Assembly: GCF_033547155.1 (NCBI RefSeq)
Contig: NZ_CP137892.1
Coordinates: forward strand, 2,728,001-2,792,000
Source of the DNA: Pseudomonas benzenivorans
GTDB taxonomy: Bacteria; Pseudomonadota; Gammaproteobacteria; Pseudomonadales; Pseudomonadaceae
Direction of reading: 5' to 3'
DNA length: 64,000 nucleotides
A program made the translations under genes and the position numbers. Below are positions 43,354-53,204 of the stretch, piece after piece. Under the pieces are notes generated by a model. It was not told the DNA's origin. It saw only the letters and a list, made by a program, of their open reading frames with translations, and searched no databases. Within the stretch, counting starts at the first letter, position 1. Every line of letters begins with the position of its first letter.

Positions 43354-44292
43354 TCAGGCCAAGGCCGCGCGGGTGGCGGCGAAGGCGTCTGGGGTATCCA
43401 AATTATGGGTATTGATGCCTTTGACACAGCGCTTGTTCAGCCCCGACAGCACCTTGCCCGGACCACACTCGACCAGATCGGTCACGCCCTGATCGGCCAG
43501 ACAGACCATCGACTCGACCCAGCGGACCGGGCTATAGAGCTGGGCCAGCAAGTCGCGCTTGAGCGCATCGAGATCGGCCACTGCAGCCGCACTGACGTTC
43601 TGTACCAACGGAATCTGCGGCGCCTGCCAGGCGATCGCCGCCACGGCCTCGGCAAAGCGCTCGGCTGCCGGGCGCATCAAGGCGCAGTGCGACGGCACGC
43701 TGACCGGCAGGGGCATGGCGCGCTTGGCACCACGTGCCTTACACGCCTCGACCGCACGCGCCACCGCCGGCGCGGCGCCGGCGATCACCACCTGCCCCGG
43801 CGCATTGAAATTGACCGCGCTGACCACCTCGTCCTGCGCCGCTTCGGCGCACGCCGCCAGCACGTCGGCATCGTCCAGGCCGAGGATGGCCGCCATGCCA
43901 CCCTGACCAGCCGGAACGGCCTGCTGCATCAGCCGGCCACGATGCTCGACCAATTTCACCGCCGCGGCAAAATCCAGGCTGCCGGCAGCCACCAGAGCCG
44001 AATACTCTCCGAGGCTGTGGCCGGCGACGAACGCCGGGCGTACACCGCCCTGCGCCTGCCACAAACGCCACAGGGCGATGGAAGCCGTGAGGATCGCCGG
44101 CTGAGTCTTGTCGGTTTGATTCAGTTGCTCTTCCGGACCCTGCTGGGTCAAGGCCCACAGGTCGTAGCCGAGCGCATCGGAGGCTTCGGCGAAGGTGTCG
44201 ATGATCAGCGGCTGCTGAGCGCCATGCTCGGCCAGCATCGCCAGGGACTGGGAGCCCTGACCAGGAAAGACAAAGGCGAGGGATGCAGACAT
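43354..44292 (-). CDS. fabD: Malonyl-CoA:ACP transacylase
   Basis: 312 residues. FPGQGSQ near residue 9, nucleophile S93 in GHSLGE, then NFNAPGQVVIAG and the catalytic His in VSVPSHCALM. Moves malonyl from CoA to ACP. Lies 15 bp before fabG. Confidence 0.97.
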   Translation of the reverse strand: MSASLAFVFPGQGSQSLAMLAEHGAQQPLIIDTFAEASDALGYDLWALTQQGPEEQLNQTDKTQPAILTASIALWRLWQAQGGVRPAFVAGHSLGEYSALVAAGSLDFAAAVKLVEHRGRLMQQAVPAGQGGMAAILGLDDADVLAACAEAAQDEVVSAVNFNAPGQVVIAGAAPAVARAVEACKARGAKRAMPLPVSVPSHCALMRPAAERFAEAVAAIAWQAPQIPLVQNVSAAAVADLDALKRDLLAQLYSPVRWVESMVCLADQGVTDLVECGPGKVLSGLNKRCVKGINTHNLDTPDAFAATRAALA

Positions 44293-44397
44293 ATATAGGT
44301 TTCCCTAGTGGTCTTAGCGTCGGGGGAATCGCGACAAGGCATAGCCAAACGCAACAAACTGACAGTTGGATGACAGGCCGCCAGCCGCGGTCACATC

Positions 44398-45408
44398 CTA
44401 GAACAACAGATCCTCGAGGCGGCCATGCAGGCGCTGCGGCAGGTTCTCTTCCACCTCCTGCAAGGCCCGACGAATCGCGCTCTTGAAACCTTCCTGCCCA
44501 GCCGCACCATGACTCTTGACCACGATACCCTGCAGGCCGAGAAAGCTCGCTCCATTATGCCGAGCGGGAGCCAGCTCGGCGCGCAAACGCCGCAACAGCG
44601 GCATGGCCAGGGCACCGATCAGGCGCGCCGCCGCCCCTTCTCGGAACAGCGCCTCGATACGCGTCGAGATCATCTGCGCCAAGCCCTCACTGGACTTGAG
44701 CAGGATATTGCCGACGAACCCATCGCACACCACCACATCGGCCTCGCCGCGATACAGGCCATCGCCCTCGACAAAGCCGCTGTAGTTCAGCCCCGCCGCT
44801 TGCTGCAACAGGTTAGCCGCCAGCTTGACCTGCTGATTCCCCTTGATGTCCTCGGTACCGACATTGAGCAGCGCCACCCGGGGCCGAACGATCCCCATCG
44901 CCTCGGCAGCCACCGAACCCATCACGGCAAACTGATAGAGGTGCTCGGCACTGCAATCGACGTTCGCCCCCAGATCGAGCAACTGACAATACCCCGTCCG
45001 GGTCGGCACGGCCGCCATCATCGCGGGGCGATCGATGCCCGGCAGCGTCTTCAAGACATAACGCGACAGGGCCATCAACGCCCCGGTATTGCCGGCACTG
45101 ACGCAGGCCTGGGCACGGCCGCTGCGCACCAGCTCCAAGGCGACGCGCATAGACGCATCCGGCTTATTGCGCAGGGCCTGGGCCGGCCGCTCATCCATGC
45201 CGATCACTTCGCCGGCATGCTCGACGCGCAGGCGCGCACGATCGACCTCGGGACTCCGGGCGATCAACTCTTCGAGAAGGGGGGATTGGCCAACGAGGAC
45301 CAGGTGCAGCGAGGGGTATTCGGCCAGACAGGCGATGCTGGCTGGAACAATGCAGTGGGGACCGAAGTCCCCACCCATTGCATCAATCGCGATGATCGGA
45401 GCGGACAA
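44398..45408 (-). CDS. plsX: Phosphate acyltransferase PlsX
   Basis: 336 residues. Makes acyl-phosphate from acyl-ACP for phospholipid synthesis. [12 protein letters not shown] at 6-17, [24 protein letters not shown] and [15 protein letters not shown] are diagnostic. It starts 3 bp after rpmF. The 105-bp gap to fabD shows no gene. Confidence 0.96.
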   Translation of the reverse strand: MSAPIIAIDAMGGDFGPHCIVPASIACLAEYPSLHLVLVGQSPLLEELIARSPEVDRARLRVEHAGEVIGMDERPAQALRNKPDASMRVALELVRSGRAQACVSAGNTGALMALSRYVLKTLPGIDRPAMMAAVPTRTGYCQLLDLGANVDCSAEHLYQFAVMGSVAAEAMGIVRPRVALLNVGTEDIKGNQQVKLAANLLQQAAGLNYSGFVEGDGLYRGEADVVVCDGFVGNILLKSSEGLAQMISTRIEALFREGAAARLIGALAMPLLRRLRAELAPARHNGASFLGLQGIVVKSHGAAGQEGFKSAIRRALQEVEENLPQRLHGRLEDLLF

Positions 45409-45411
45409 GGA

Positions 45412-45594
45412 TTACTCGTCAGCGCCCTTGTCGATCACTTTGCGACCACGGTAAACGCCTTCCGGCGAAACGTGGTGACGCAGGTGAACTTCACCGGTGC
45501 TCTTCTCGACGGACAGCGCATTGCCCTCGAGGGCATCGTGCGAGCGACGCATGTCGCGAGCGGAGCGGGATTTTTTGTTCTGCTGAACAGCCAT
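45412..45594 (-). CDS. rpmF: 50S ribosomal protein L32
   Basis: 60 residues, very basic ([19 protein letters not shown]). It has no cysteine, so it is the non-zinc form. AGGAGTTAATTAGTT precedes the ATG. It lies between yceD and plsX, an order widely conserved in proteobacteria. Confidence 0.97.
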   Translation of the reverse strand: MAVQQNKKSRSARDMRRSHDALEGNALSVEKSTGEVHLRHHVSPEGVYRGRKVIDKGADE

Positions 45595-45607
45595 AACTAA
45601 TTAACTC

Positions 45608-46135
45608 CTAAACGTTTGGGTCACGCTTTAACTGTGCCAATACACTGAACGGGTTGGACCGCGTTACCTCGTCCTCGCTCGGCTCGGGCTCTTCGAGGCC
45701 TGCCGGCTGCTGGCAATCTTCAGGATCATGGGCCGGCACTATGGGCAAGGCGAGCAGCAGCTCATCCTCAACCAGAGCCAGCAGATCCAATGGCTCTTCA
45801 CCCAACTCCAGCACGTCATAGCCTTTCGGCATAGACTGGGTATTCGCACCTTCTTTCACCACAGCGTAATCACATGCGCTTTGGATCGGTAGAGCGACCA
45901 GCTCCAGACAACGCTGGCAAACCATCTTGACCTCGACCTCGAGCTCGCTGTGCATAACCACGGCGTTGCGCTCGTCGCGCTCGAAGACAAACTTCGCGCT
46001 TACCGTGCCGGCATTATCGGCAAGCGGGTCGCAGAGCCTGTGCAAGTCGGCCAGCGCCACCACTCCCTCGAGAGCGGTACCGCGATCGGCCAATTTGCGC
46101 GGATCAACGTGAGGTGGAATCGGACCATTCGACAT
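45608..46135 (-). CDS. YceD/DUF177 family protein
   Basis: 175 residues, DUF177. The central MVCQRCLELV carries the conserved CxxC, which probably binds metal. In plants and bacteria the family is linked to 23S rRNA and L32 supply. The ATG at 46135 sits only 9 nt after the -10 hexamer, so the message is almost leaderless and there is no ribosome site. Confidence 0.9.
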   Translation of the reverse strand: MSNGPIPPHVDPRKLADRGTALEGVVALADLHRLCDPLADNAGTVSAKFVFERDERNAVVMHSELEVEVKMVCQRCLELVALPIQSACDYAVVKEGANTQSMPKGYDVLELGEEPLDLLALVEDELLLALPIVPAHDPEDCQQPAGLEEPEPSEDEVTRSNPFSVLAQLKRDPNV

Positions 46136-46144
46136 AGGCGCCGC

Positions 46145-46173
46145 ATTCTAGGGATGCGCCCACCCCCTGTCAA
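46145..46173 (-). promoter_or_regulatory. Promoter of the yceD-rpmF-plsX-fab operon
   Basis: Minus strand: TTGACA (46173-46168), exactly 17 bp, TAGAAT (46150-46145). The -35 is perfect. RNA would start at about 46138, 2-3 nt before the ATG of yceD. Confidence 0.85.
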
Positions 46174-46219
46174 AGGAAATTCGGCCTGTCCAGCACCCGG
46201 AGCGACCGCTAGAATCGCC

Positions 46220-46235
46220 CTCCTTATATAAGGAG
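46220..46235. promoter_or_regulatory. Perfect 16-bp palindrome over the maf ribosome site
   Basis: CTCCTTATATAAGGAG is exactly self-complementary, and its right arm is the maf ribosome site. A possible -10 (TAGAAT, 46210-46215) lies just before it. It may be an operator or a small RNA hairpin that hides the ribosome site. Confidence 0.45.
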
Positions 46236-46241
46236 TACGTC

Positions 46242-46820
46242 ATGCTGCCTCTGGTGCTCGCTTCCAGCTCCCCCTACCGCCGCGAACTACTGGCTCGCCT
46301 GCGCCTGCCCTTCACCTGGAGCGCGCCGGCCATCGACGAGAGTCGCTTGCCGAACGAGGACGCCAGCAGCCTGGTTCGCCGCCTGGCCGAGGAGAAAGCC
46401 CGCGCCCTGAGCGACAGCCACCCACACCACCTGATCATCGGCTCCGACCAGGTGGCCGTCCTGGATCAGGACATCCTCGGCAAGCCGCATAACTTCGCGC
46501 GCGCGCGCAGCCAGCTACTCGCCGCCAGCGACCGCAGCGTCACCTTCCTGACCGGCCTGGCCTTGCTCAACAGCGAAACCGGCCAGTGCCAGGTCGACTG
46601 CATTCCCTTCACCGTGCACTTCCGCCCCCTGAGCGAAGAGCAGATAGGGCGCTACCTGGAGGCGGAGCAGCCCTACGACTGCGCCGGCAGCTTCAAGGCA
46701 GAAGGCCTGGGCATCAGCCTGTTTCGCAGCACCGAAGGCAGCGACGCCAACAGCCTGATCGGCCTCCCTCTGATCCGCCTGGTGGACATGCTGCACGAGG
46801 CCGGCATCGACATTCCCTGA
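46242..46820 (+). CDS. Maf/YceF-like nucleotide pyrophosphatase
   Basis: 192 residues, Maf/HAM1-like fold. LASSSPYRRELLARL (residues 6-20), ESRLPNEDASSLVRRLAEEKA, IIGSDQVAVLD with the catalytic Asp, and SFKAEGLGISLF. Position beside yceD-rpmF fits YceF, the 7-methyl-GTP pyrophosphatase subgroup. It probably removes modified nucleotides. Confidence 0.9.
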   Translation: MLPLVLASSSPYRRELLARLRLPFTWSAPAIDESRLPNEDASSLVRRLAEEKARALSDSHPHHLIIGSDQVAVLDQDILGKPHNFARARSQLLAASDRSVTFLTGLALLNSETGQCQVDCIPFTVHFRPLSEEQIGRYLEAEQPYDCAGSFKAEGLGISLFRSTEGSDANSLIGLPLIRLVDMLHEAGIDIP

Positions 46821-46832
46821 CACCCGAACGAA

Positions 46833-46856
46833 GAAGCCCGGCCAAGGCCGGGCTTC
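46833..46856. terminator. Hairpin between maf and sppA
   Basis: GAAGCCCGGCC-AA-GGCCGGGCTTC, 11 perfect pairs, between convergent genes. No T-run follows on either strand, so it may be a weak or factor-assisted terminator. Confidence 0.65.
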
Positions 46857-46872
46857 AGCAGCAGCGAAAAAC

Positions 46873-47853
46873 CTAGCGCAAGGCCGGCCCCTGGAAGCCC
46901 ATCCACATGGCCAGATGCTCGGCGACACTGGCCCCGAGGCGCTTGGCGAAACGATCGAATGGGGTTTCCTGAACAGTGAAGTCGACCACCTCCTCCACCC
47001 CGACCACTTCCCGCGCCACATAGCTGGAATTACCCAGGGCGTCGACCAACCCCAGCTCGAGCGCCTGCTCGCCAGACCAGACCAGCCCCGAAAACAGCTC
47101 GGGATGAGCCTCCACCTTTAAGCGCTCGCCCCGCCCCTGCTTGACGCTGTCGATGAACTGCCGATGAGTGGTCTCCAGAACCCCCTGCCAGAAACGCTCC
47201 TCCTCCTCCTTGGGCGGCTGGAACGGATCGAGAAAGGTCTTGTGCTCACCCGAGGCATACACCCGACGATCGACACCCAGCTTCTCCATGACCCCGACGA
47301 AGCCGAAACCCGCCGCAGTCACACCGATGGACCCGACCAGACTGGCCTTATCGGCATAGATCTGATCCGCCGCACTGGCGATGTAGTAGGCCCCAGAGGC
47401 CCCCAGATCACTGATCACCGCATACAGCTTGATCGCCGGATACTTGGCGCGCAGCCGGCGAATTTCGTCATAGATATAGCCGGACTGCACCGGACTGCCG
47501 CCCGGGCTATTGATCCGCAGTATCACACCCCTGGTATTGGCATCCTCGAAGGCCGCGCGCAGGCTGCCGACGATATTGTCGGCACTGGCCGCCTCTTTGT
47601 CGGCGATCATCCCCCGGACTTCGATCAGCGCGGTATGAGCACCACTCTTCGACGCCCCCTTCTGCCAATCGAGCAGCGGCGCAAACAGCGCCAACGCCAC
47701 GAACAGGTAAAGGAAGGTCAGCAGCTTGAAGAATATCCCCCAACGCCTGGCCCGACGCTGCTCCTGCACACCAGCCAGCAGGGTCTTTTCCAGCAGCTGC
47801 CAGCTCTTGGCATCGCCCTCACCCACAGCCGACGCCTTCCACTCATCCGACAT
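46873..47853 (-). CDS. sppA: Signal peptide peptidase SppA (short, 36K type)
   Basis: 326 residues: one membrane helix (about 42-62) and an S49 serine-protease domain. The nucleophile Ser is in SDLGASGAYYIASAAD; the Lys is near DKASLVGSIGV. Degrades cleaved signal peptides in the membrane. It is the half-length form, not the ~600-residue enzyme of E. coli. It overlaps the HAD gene by 11 bp. Confidence 0.93.
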   Translation of the reverse strand: MSDEWKASAVGEGDAKSWQLLEKTLLAGVQEQRRARRWGIFFKLLTFLYLFVALALFAPLLDWQKGASKSGAHTALIEVRGMIADKEAASADNIVGSLRAAFEDANTRGVILRINSPGGSPVQSGYIYDEIRRLRAKYPAIKLYAVISDLGASGAYYIASAADQIYADKASLVGSIGVTAAGFGFVGVMEKLGVDRRVYASGEHKTFLDPFQPPKEEEERFWQGVLETTHRQFIDSVKQGRGERLKVEAHPELFSGLVWSGEQALELGLVDALGNSSYVAREVVGVEEVVDFTVQETPFDRFAKRLGASVAEHLAMWMGFQGPALR

Positions 47854-48538
47854 AATGACTCACCTCATCCTTCTGCTCGGTCGCACCACCCTCGAGCCAG
47901 GTGCGCAACGCCGTGAAATCCTCAATCGCCAGCTTCGGAGCATAGCGGCGCAACGCCGATAAAGGCTGTGCACCATACCCCACCGCCACCGAATCCATGC
48001 CGGCGCGCTGCGCCATCAGCAGATCGAAAGCCGAGTCCCCGACCATCAACGCCCGAGCCGCGGAGACCCCGCAATGGGCGAGAATCTGCTCCAGCATAAG
48101 CGGGTCCGGCTTGCTCGCCGCCTCGTCCGCGCAGCGCGTCGTATCGAAATAATTCAGCCAGCCACGCTGCGCCAGCACCCGATGCAGGCCATGACGCCCT
48201 TTACCCGTCGCCACGGCCAGGGCATAACCTGCGGCACGAAACGCCTCAAGCGCCTCGGCCACCCCCGGGAACAGCGCCGATGGCTCGGCCTCCAGCGCCA
48301 GGTACTGCTCACTGTAACAACGCCGGAAACGCTCAACGAGGCTTGGCTCGTCCAGCTCTGGATACAGGGAGCGAATCGCCTCGGGCAACCCAAGACCGAT
48401 GATGCCCTTGACCCGCAGATCGCTGCAGCGCTCCAGCCCACAGGCATCGGCCGCACGGTGCATCGACTCGACGATACGACCAATGGAGTCGACCAGAGTG
48501 CCATCCCAATCGAAGATCAGCAGCCGATAGTCAGACAC
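47843..48538 (-). CDS. HAD-family phosphatase (phosphoglycolate phosphatase-like)
   Basis: 231 residues, HAD hydrolase. The catalytic Asp pair is in [10 protein letters not shown] (residues 9-18), the Thr/Ser motif in [11 protein letters not shown], the Lys in ASKPDPLML and the acidic motif in [12 protein letters not shown]. The small C1 cap fits Gph-like enzymes; the substrate is unproven. It overlaps rluC by 8 bp and sppA by 11 bp. Confidence 0.9.
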   Translation of the reverse strand: MSDYRLLIFDWDGTLVDSIGRIVESMHRAADACGLERCSDLRVKGIIGLGLPEAIRSLYPELDEPSLVERFRRCYSEQYLALEAEPSALFPGVAEALEAFRAAGYALAVATGKGRHGLHRVLAQRGWLNYFDTTRCADEAASKPDPLMLEQILAHCGVSAARALMVGDSAFDLLMAQRAGMDSVAVGYGAQPLSALRRYAPKLAIEDFTALRTWLEGGATEQKDEVSHYVG

Positions 48539-49484
48539 TCAGCCGCCCCAGCGTATGCGCCCACATCTCATCGACCGGCGCCTCGAGGCGCAGCTCGCCG
48601 CCATCGGGCAGCGGCACCACCAGGGCATAGGCATGCAGGAACAGGCGCTTGCCGCCCAACTCGCGTATTTCCCGCGTGAAATCGTCATCGCCATACTTGC
48701 TGTCGCCGGCGATGCCGTGCCCCGCATGCTGGGCGTGCACGCGAATCTGATGGGTACGACCGGTCACCGGCTTGGCCTCCACCAGGGTGGCGAACTCGCC
48801 GAACCGACGCAGCACGCGAAACAGGGTCAGCGCCTCCTTACCCTCGGCGCTGACCTCGACCATACGCTCGCCCGAGCGCAAATTGCTTTTCTGCAGCGGC
48901 GCATTGACCTGCTTCTTCGCCGTCGCCCAGTGACCGCGTACCAGGGCCATATAGCGCTTGTCCACGCCATCGCCGCGCAAGGCCTCGTGCAGGTGACGCA
49001 ACATGCTGCGCTTCTTGGCGATCATCAGCAGGCCGGAGGTATCGCGATCGAGGCGATGCACCAATTCCAGCTCCTTGGCATCCGGACGCAACTGGCGAAA
49101 CGCCTCGATCACCCCGAAGCTCAGGCCGCTGCCACCGTGCACGGCGATGCCGGCCGGCTTGTTCAGCACGATCAGCCCCTTATCCTCATAGAGGATCGCC
49201 GCCTCCAGACGCTCCAGCAGCCCCTGCGCCACCGGCACCGGCTCGTCGCGTTCGGCCAGACGCAGCGGCGGCACGCGCACCACATCGCCGGCCTGCAGCT
49301 TGTATTCGGGCTTGATCCGCCCCTTGTTCACCCGCACCTCGCCCTTGCGCAAGATGCGGTAAATCAAGGTCTTGGGCACCCCCTTGAGCTGAGTGCGCAG
49401 GAAGTTGTCGATACGTTGGCCGGCGAGTTCCGGTGCAACCTCGAGCAGCTGGACGCCGGAGGTTGGAGAGGCAGGAATAGTCAT
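48531..49484 (-). CDS. rluC: 23S rRNA pseudouridine synthase RluC
   Basis: 317 residues: an N-terminal S4 RNA-binding domain ([29 protein letters not shown]) and a RluA-type catalytic domain with the nucleophile Asp in [11 protein letters not shown]. Modifies positions 955, 2504 and 2580 of 23S rRNA in E. coli. The start at 49484 ([10 protein letters not shown]) has no clear ribosome site; in-frame codons upstream do not look homologous. Divergent from rne. Confidence 0.95.
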   Translation of the reverse strand: MTIPASPTSGVQLLEVAPELAGQRIDNFLRTQLKGVPKTLIYRILRKGEVRVNKGRIKPEYKLQAGDVVRVPPLRLAERDEPVPVAQGLLERLEAAILYEDKGLIVLNKPAGIAVHGGSGLSFGVIEAFRQLRPDAKELELVHRLDRDTSGLLMIAKKRSMLRHLHEALRGDGVDKRYMALVRGHWATAKKQVNAPLQKSNLRSGERMVEVSAEGKEALTLFRVLRRFGEFATLVEAKPVTGRTHQIRVHAQHAGHGIAGDSKYGDDDFTREIRELGGKRLFLHAYALVVPLPDGGELRLEAPVDEMWAHTLGRLSV

Positions 49485-49512
49485 CGCGCAATCATAACAA
49501 TTTTTCATGGAT

Positions 49513-49541
49513 TTGAAGCACTTAATCATTGCTGCTATAGT
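49513..49541 (+). promoter_or_regulatory. rne promoter
   Basis: TTGAAG (49513-49518), exactly 17 bp, TATAGT (49536-49541). It would start RNA near 49548, about 515 nt before the rne start codon. Confidence 0.7.
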
Positions 49542-49547
49542 CGCGAA

Positions 49548-50063
49548 CGCCGCCAAAAGCGGCCTGGTCTGCGGATGTGCGCCAAACTACCATCCCCACA
49601 CCGACGCAACCCATTCAGGACGCGAGGCCGTCCGACGGGTTCTTCAGAGATAGAAAGGCCACAATGGCCCTCGAAGAACTCGGAAATAACGCCTTAGTAA
49701 TAGATGCGCGGCCCTCCCCTTTGGAGGGCTGCGGTGAATACCAACCCGCTGCAGATTCTGCGAGCGGCACCCGATTTTCAGCGATACGTGTAGGGTGGAG
49801 ATGTACAACTGTCGGCCTGCGTAGCACATAGCTTTACCAAGACGCCTCATCTCGTCCGCTACCGGCAGCTGATTCCTCCTCCTGAGCAAGTGCTTTCTGT
49901 CACAACAGCAAGCAGGAGACGTCTGTCGCGGCCCAGCACAACTGGCTGACTGCCGCTTGACAATGAAACGATTTACGACCGTTTCTGACGCGCCTGACAC
50001 CGACCCTGAGAGTCGTGTGTGCCGAACGCCGTTTCCGCCAGCACCGGAAACCGACGGTACTAC
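49548..50063 (+). promoter_or_regulatory. Long 5' leader of rne (rne-II-like)
   Basis: About 515 nt without a gene. It contains hairpins such as GCCCTCC-CCTTT-GGAGGGC (near 49712-49730) and ACCGTTTC-like repeats near the 3' end (49970-50050). Leaders of rne let RNase E trim its own message; a pseudomonad motif of this kind (rne-II) has been described. The short open frames inside have no convincing ribosome sites. Confidence 0.6.
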
Positions 50064-53000
50064 ATGAAAAGAATGCTGATTAACGCAACTCAACCCGAAG
50101 AGTTGCGTGTTGCCCTCGTCGACGGCCAACGCCTGTACGATCTGGACATCGAATCGGGCGCCCGCCAGCAGAAGAAGGCCAACATCTACAAAGGCCGCAT
50201 CACCCGCGTCGAACCCAGCCTGGAAGCCGCCTTCGTCGACTTCGGCTCCGAGCGCCACGGCTTCCTCCCCCTCAAAGAAATCTCCCGCGAATACTTCAGC
50301 AAGGCCCCCGAGGGTCGCGTCAACATCAAGGACGTACTCAAGGAAGGCCAGGAAGTCATAGTCCAGGTCGAGAAAGAGGAACGCGGCAACAAGGGCGCAG
50401 CCCTCACCACCTTCATCAGCCTGGCCGGCCGTTATCTGGTGCTGATGCCGAACAACCCGCGCGCCGGCGGCATCTCCCGACGCATCGAGGGCGAGGAGCG
50501 CAACGAACTGCGCGAGGCCCTCAACGGTCTCAACGCCCCGGCCGACATGGGCCTGATCGTCCGCACCGCCGGCCTCGGCCGCTCCAGCGAAGAGATGCAG
50601 TCGGACCTCGATTACCTGCTGCAGCTGTGGAGCGCAATCAAGGAAGCCTCCCTGGACCGCGCCGCGCCTTTCCTGATCTACCAGGAAAGCAACGTGATCA
50701 TCCGCGCCATCCGCGACTACCTGCGCCAGGACATCGGCGAAGTGCTGGTCGACAGCGTCGAGGCCCAGGAAGAAGCCCTGACCTTCATCCGCCAGGTGAT
50801 GCCGCAGTACGCCAGCAAGATCAAGCTGTACGAAGACAGCGTCCCGCTGTTCAACCGTTTCCAGATCGAAAGCCAGATCGAGACCGCCTTCCAGCGCGAA
50901 GTGAAGCTGCCGTCCGGCGGCGCCATCGTCATCGACCCGACCGAGGCCCTGGTGTCCATCGACATCAACTCGGCACGCGCCACCAAGGGCAGCGACATCG
51001 AGGAGACTGCCCTGCAGACCAACCTCGAAGCGGCCGAAGAGATCGCTCGCCAACTGCGCCTGCGCGACATCGGCGGCCTGATCGTCATCGACTTCATCGA
51101 CATGACCCCGGCGAAGAACCAGCGCGCCGTCGAGGAGAAGGTGCGCGAGTGCCTGGAAGCCGACCGCGCCCGCGTCCAGGTCGGCCGCATCTCGCGCTTC
51201 GGCCTGCTGGAGATGTCCCGTCAGCGCCTGCGTCCGTCTCTCGGCGAGACCAGCGGCATCGTCTGCCCGCGCTGCGACGGCCAGGGCATCATCCGCGACG
51301 TCGAATCGCTGTCGCTGGCGATCCTGCGCCTGATCGAGGAAGAGGCCCTGAAGGACCGCACCGCCGAGGTCCGCGCCCAGGTGCCGATCCCGGTCGCCGC
51401 CTTCCTGCTCAACGAGAAGCGCAACTCGATCACCAAGATCGAGCTGCGCACCCGTGCGCGTATCGTCATTCTGCCGAACGATCACCTGGAAACCCCGCAC
51501 TTCGAGGTGCAGCGCCTGCGTGACGACAGCCCGGAAGCGCAAACCAGCCAGTCCAGCTACGAGATGGCCACGGCGGAAGTCGAGGAAGAGAAGCAGGCCG
51601 CCGCCACCCGCACCCTGGTCCGCCAGGAAGCCGCGATCAAGGCCGCACCGCCCCGCACCGCACCGACCCCGACTCCGGTCGAGGAAGCGCCGGTTGCCGC
51701 TCCGGCTCCCGCCAGCGAACCTAGCCTGTTCAGGGGTCTGGTCAAGTCGCTGGTCAGCCTGTTCGCCGGCAAGGAAGAGGAAAAGCCCGCGGTCATCGAG
51801 AAGAAGACCAGCGAACGCCCGGCCCGCAGCGAAGAGCGTCGCAGCGGCCGCCAGCAGAACCGCAGCCGCGGCGGTCGTCGCGACGATGAGCGCAAACCGC
51901 GTGAAGAGCGCAAGCCGCGTGAAGACCGTGCACCGCGCGAAGAACGCCAGTCCCGTGAAGAGCGCGCGCCCCGCGAGGAGCGTCAGCCCCGCGAAGAACG
52001 CCAGCCACGTGACGCCGTAGAGGTACGCGAGCCCCAGGAAGTGCGGCAGTCGCGCCCACCGCGGGAAGGGCAGGAAGGTCGCCGCGAGCGCAAGCCGCGC
52101 GAAGAGCGCCAACCGCGTGAACTGCGCGCCCCTCTCGACGCACCGGAAAGCAGCGCCAGCGAAGAGCCCCGCGCCGAGCGCGAGCGCCCGCAGCGCGAAC
52201 CGCGCCAGCCACGTCCGCCCCGTGAGGAGCGGGTAGCCCGCGAAGAGCAGAGCCAGGCCGAAGAGGAAGTACTGAACACCGAGGCCCAAATGGCAGACGA
52301 CGACCAGGAAGGCAGCGAAGGCGCAGAGCGCCCACGTCGTCGCTCCCGTGGCCAGCGTCGTCGCAGCAATCGTCGCGAACGCCAGCGTGATGCCAGCGGC
52401 AACCTGATCGAAGGCGGCGAAGAAGCCAGCGAGACCGGTGACGAAACTGCCGCCACGCCGAGCGCGACTGCGGCCGCAGTGGCGGTCAGCGAAGTGGCCA
52501 GCGAAGCCGCGAGCGGTGAAGCGCCAGTCGTCGAGCAGGCTGCCAGCGAAACCCCGCGCGAGCAGGACGAGCGCCCGGCAACCCAACCGGCACCTGCCGC
52601 AGAAGCCGAGCAGAGCGAAGAAGCCGCTCCGGCCTCCGCCGAAAGCCCGGCACCGGCTCCCGAAGAAGCGCCAAGCGTGAGCGAGGAGAAGCCCGAAACC
52701 ACCCAGGAGGTCGCCGCGGCAGAACCCGTCGCCGAACCTGCTCCGGCCGCCGAGGCGGAACCTGCTCCGGCCCCGACTCCTGCACCAAGCGCCGGTGGCC
52801 GCGCGCCGAACGATCCGCGCGAAGTGCGTCGTCGCCAGCGTGAAGCCGAACGCCTGGCTCGCGATGCCGCCGAAGCGGCCGCCGCCGCCCCGCAGGCCGA
52901 GCCGGCCCCGGTCGATGCCGAGCCGACGAGCGAGAGCAGCGACACCGCCGAGACCAAGGTCGAAGCCGTCGAACAGGTTGCAGACGAAGCCGCAGAAGCT

Positions 53001-53096
53001 CCTGCCAAGGCAGCCGAGCAGCAGCCTGATCACCAGGCTGAAGACGCCGAAACGCAGCAAGATGAGCAGGCGGAGAAAGAAAAGCCGCACGCCTGA
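50064..53096 (+). CDS. rne: Ribonuclease E
   Basis: 1010 residues. Membrane-tethered endonuclease that starts mRNA decay and processes rRNA and tRNA, and scaffolds the degradosome. N-terminal half: S1 domain (about 38-118), DNase I-like region with catalytic D300 ([10 protein letters not shown]) and D343 (VIDFIDM), and the zinc link C401/C404 (CPRCDGQG). After residue 520: a hydrophobic/amphipathic segment ([19 protein letters not shown], membrane anchor), then Arg-rich repeats of the PREER type (about 610-740) and an Ala/Pro/Glu-rich tail. The ATG at 50064 is chosen ([10 protein letters not shown]) as in known RNase E. A bidirectional terminator follows. Confidence 0.97.
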   Translation: MKRMLINATQPEELRVALVDGQRLYDLDIESGARQQKKANIYKGRITRVEPSLEAAFVDFGSERHGFLPLKEISREYFSKAPEGRVNIKDVLKEGQEVIVQVEKEERGNKGAALTTFISLAGRYLVLMPNNPRAGGISRRIEGEERNELREALNGLNAPADMGLIVRTAGLGRSSEEMQSDLDYLLQLWSAIKEASLDRAAPFLIYQESNVIIRAIRDYLRQDIGEVLVDSVEAQEEALTFIRQVMPQYASKIKLYEDSVPLFNRFQIESQIETAFQREVKLPSGGAIVIDPTEALVSIDINSARATKGSDIEETALQTNLEAAEEIARQLRLRDIGGLIVIDFIDMTPAKNQRAVEEKVRECLEADRARVQVGRISRFGLLEMSRQRLRPSLGETSGIVCPRCDGQGIIRDVESLSLAILRLIEEEALKDRTAEVRAQVPIPVAAFLLNEKRNSITKIELRTRARIVILPNDHLETPHFEVQRLRDDSPEAQTSQSSYEMATAEVEEEKQAAATRTLVRQEAAIKAAPPRTAPTPTPVEEAPVAAPAPASEPSLFRGLVKSLVSLFAGKEEEKPAVIEKKTSERPARSEERRSGRQQNRSRGGRRDDERKPREERKPREDRAPREERQSREERAPREERQPREERQPRDAVEVREPQEVRQSRPPREGQEGRRERKPREERQPRELRAPLDAPESSASEEPRAERERPQREPRQPRPPREERVAREEQSQAEEEVLNTEAQMADDDQEGSEGAERPRRRSRGQRRRSNRRERQRDASGNLIEGGEEASETGDETAATPSATAAAVAVSEVASEAASGEAPVVEQAASETPREQDERPATQPAPAAEAEQSEEAAPASAESPAPAPEEAPSVSEEKPETTQEVAAAEPVAEPAPAAEAEPAPAPTPAPSAGGRAPNDPREVRRRQREAERLARDAAEAAAAAPQAEPAPVDAEPTSESSDTAETKVEAVEQVADEAAEAPAKAAEQQPDHQAEDAETQQDEQAEKEKPHA

Positions 53097-53113
53097 TGCT
53101 GTTCGGCAACAAT

Positions 53114-53145
53114 AAAAAAGGGGATGCTTCGGCATCCCCTTTTTT
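53114..53145. terminator. Bidirectional terminator between rne and murB
   Basis: AAAAAAGGGGATGC-TTCG-GCATCCCCTTTTTT: UUCG tetraloop, 8-bp GC-rich stem, A/T tracts on both sides. Confidence 0.95.
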
Positions 53146-53204
53146 ATTGCGGCGTTATGGGTCCTGCGAAGCGCTTGCGTGACCCTGGCACGGCGCCACA
53201 ACAG

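Noticed and set aside
51885..52230. Repeats in rne as a CRISPR-like array
   Set aside because: The repeats are short, imperfect, in frame and code for protein; there are no spacers of even length and no cas genes.
49644..53201. Long open frame antisense to rne (over 1100 codons)
   Set aside because: It mirrors the GC-rich rne gene, has low-complexity Gly/Arg/Phe composition and no ribosome site or family features.
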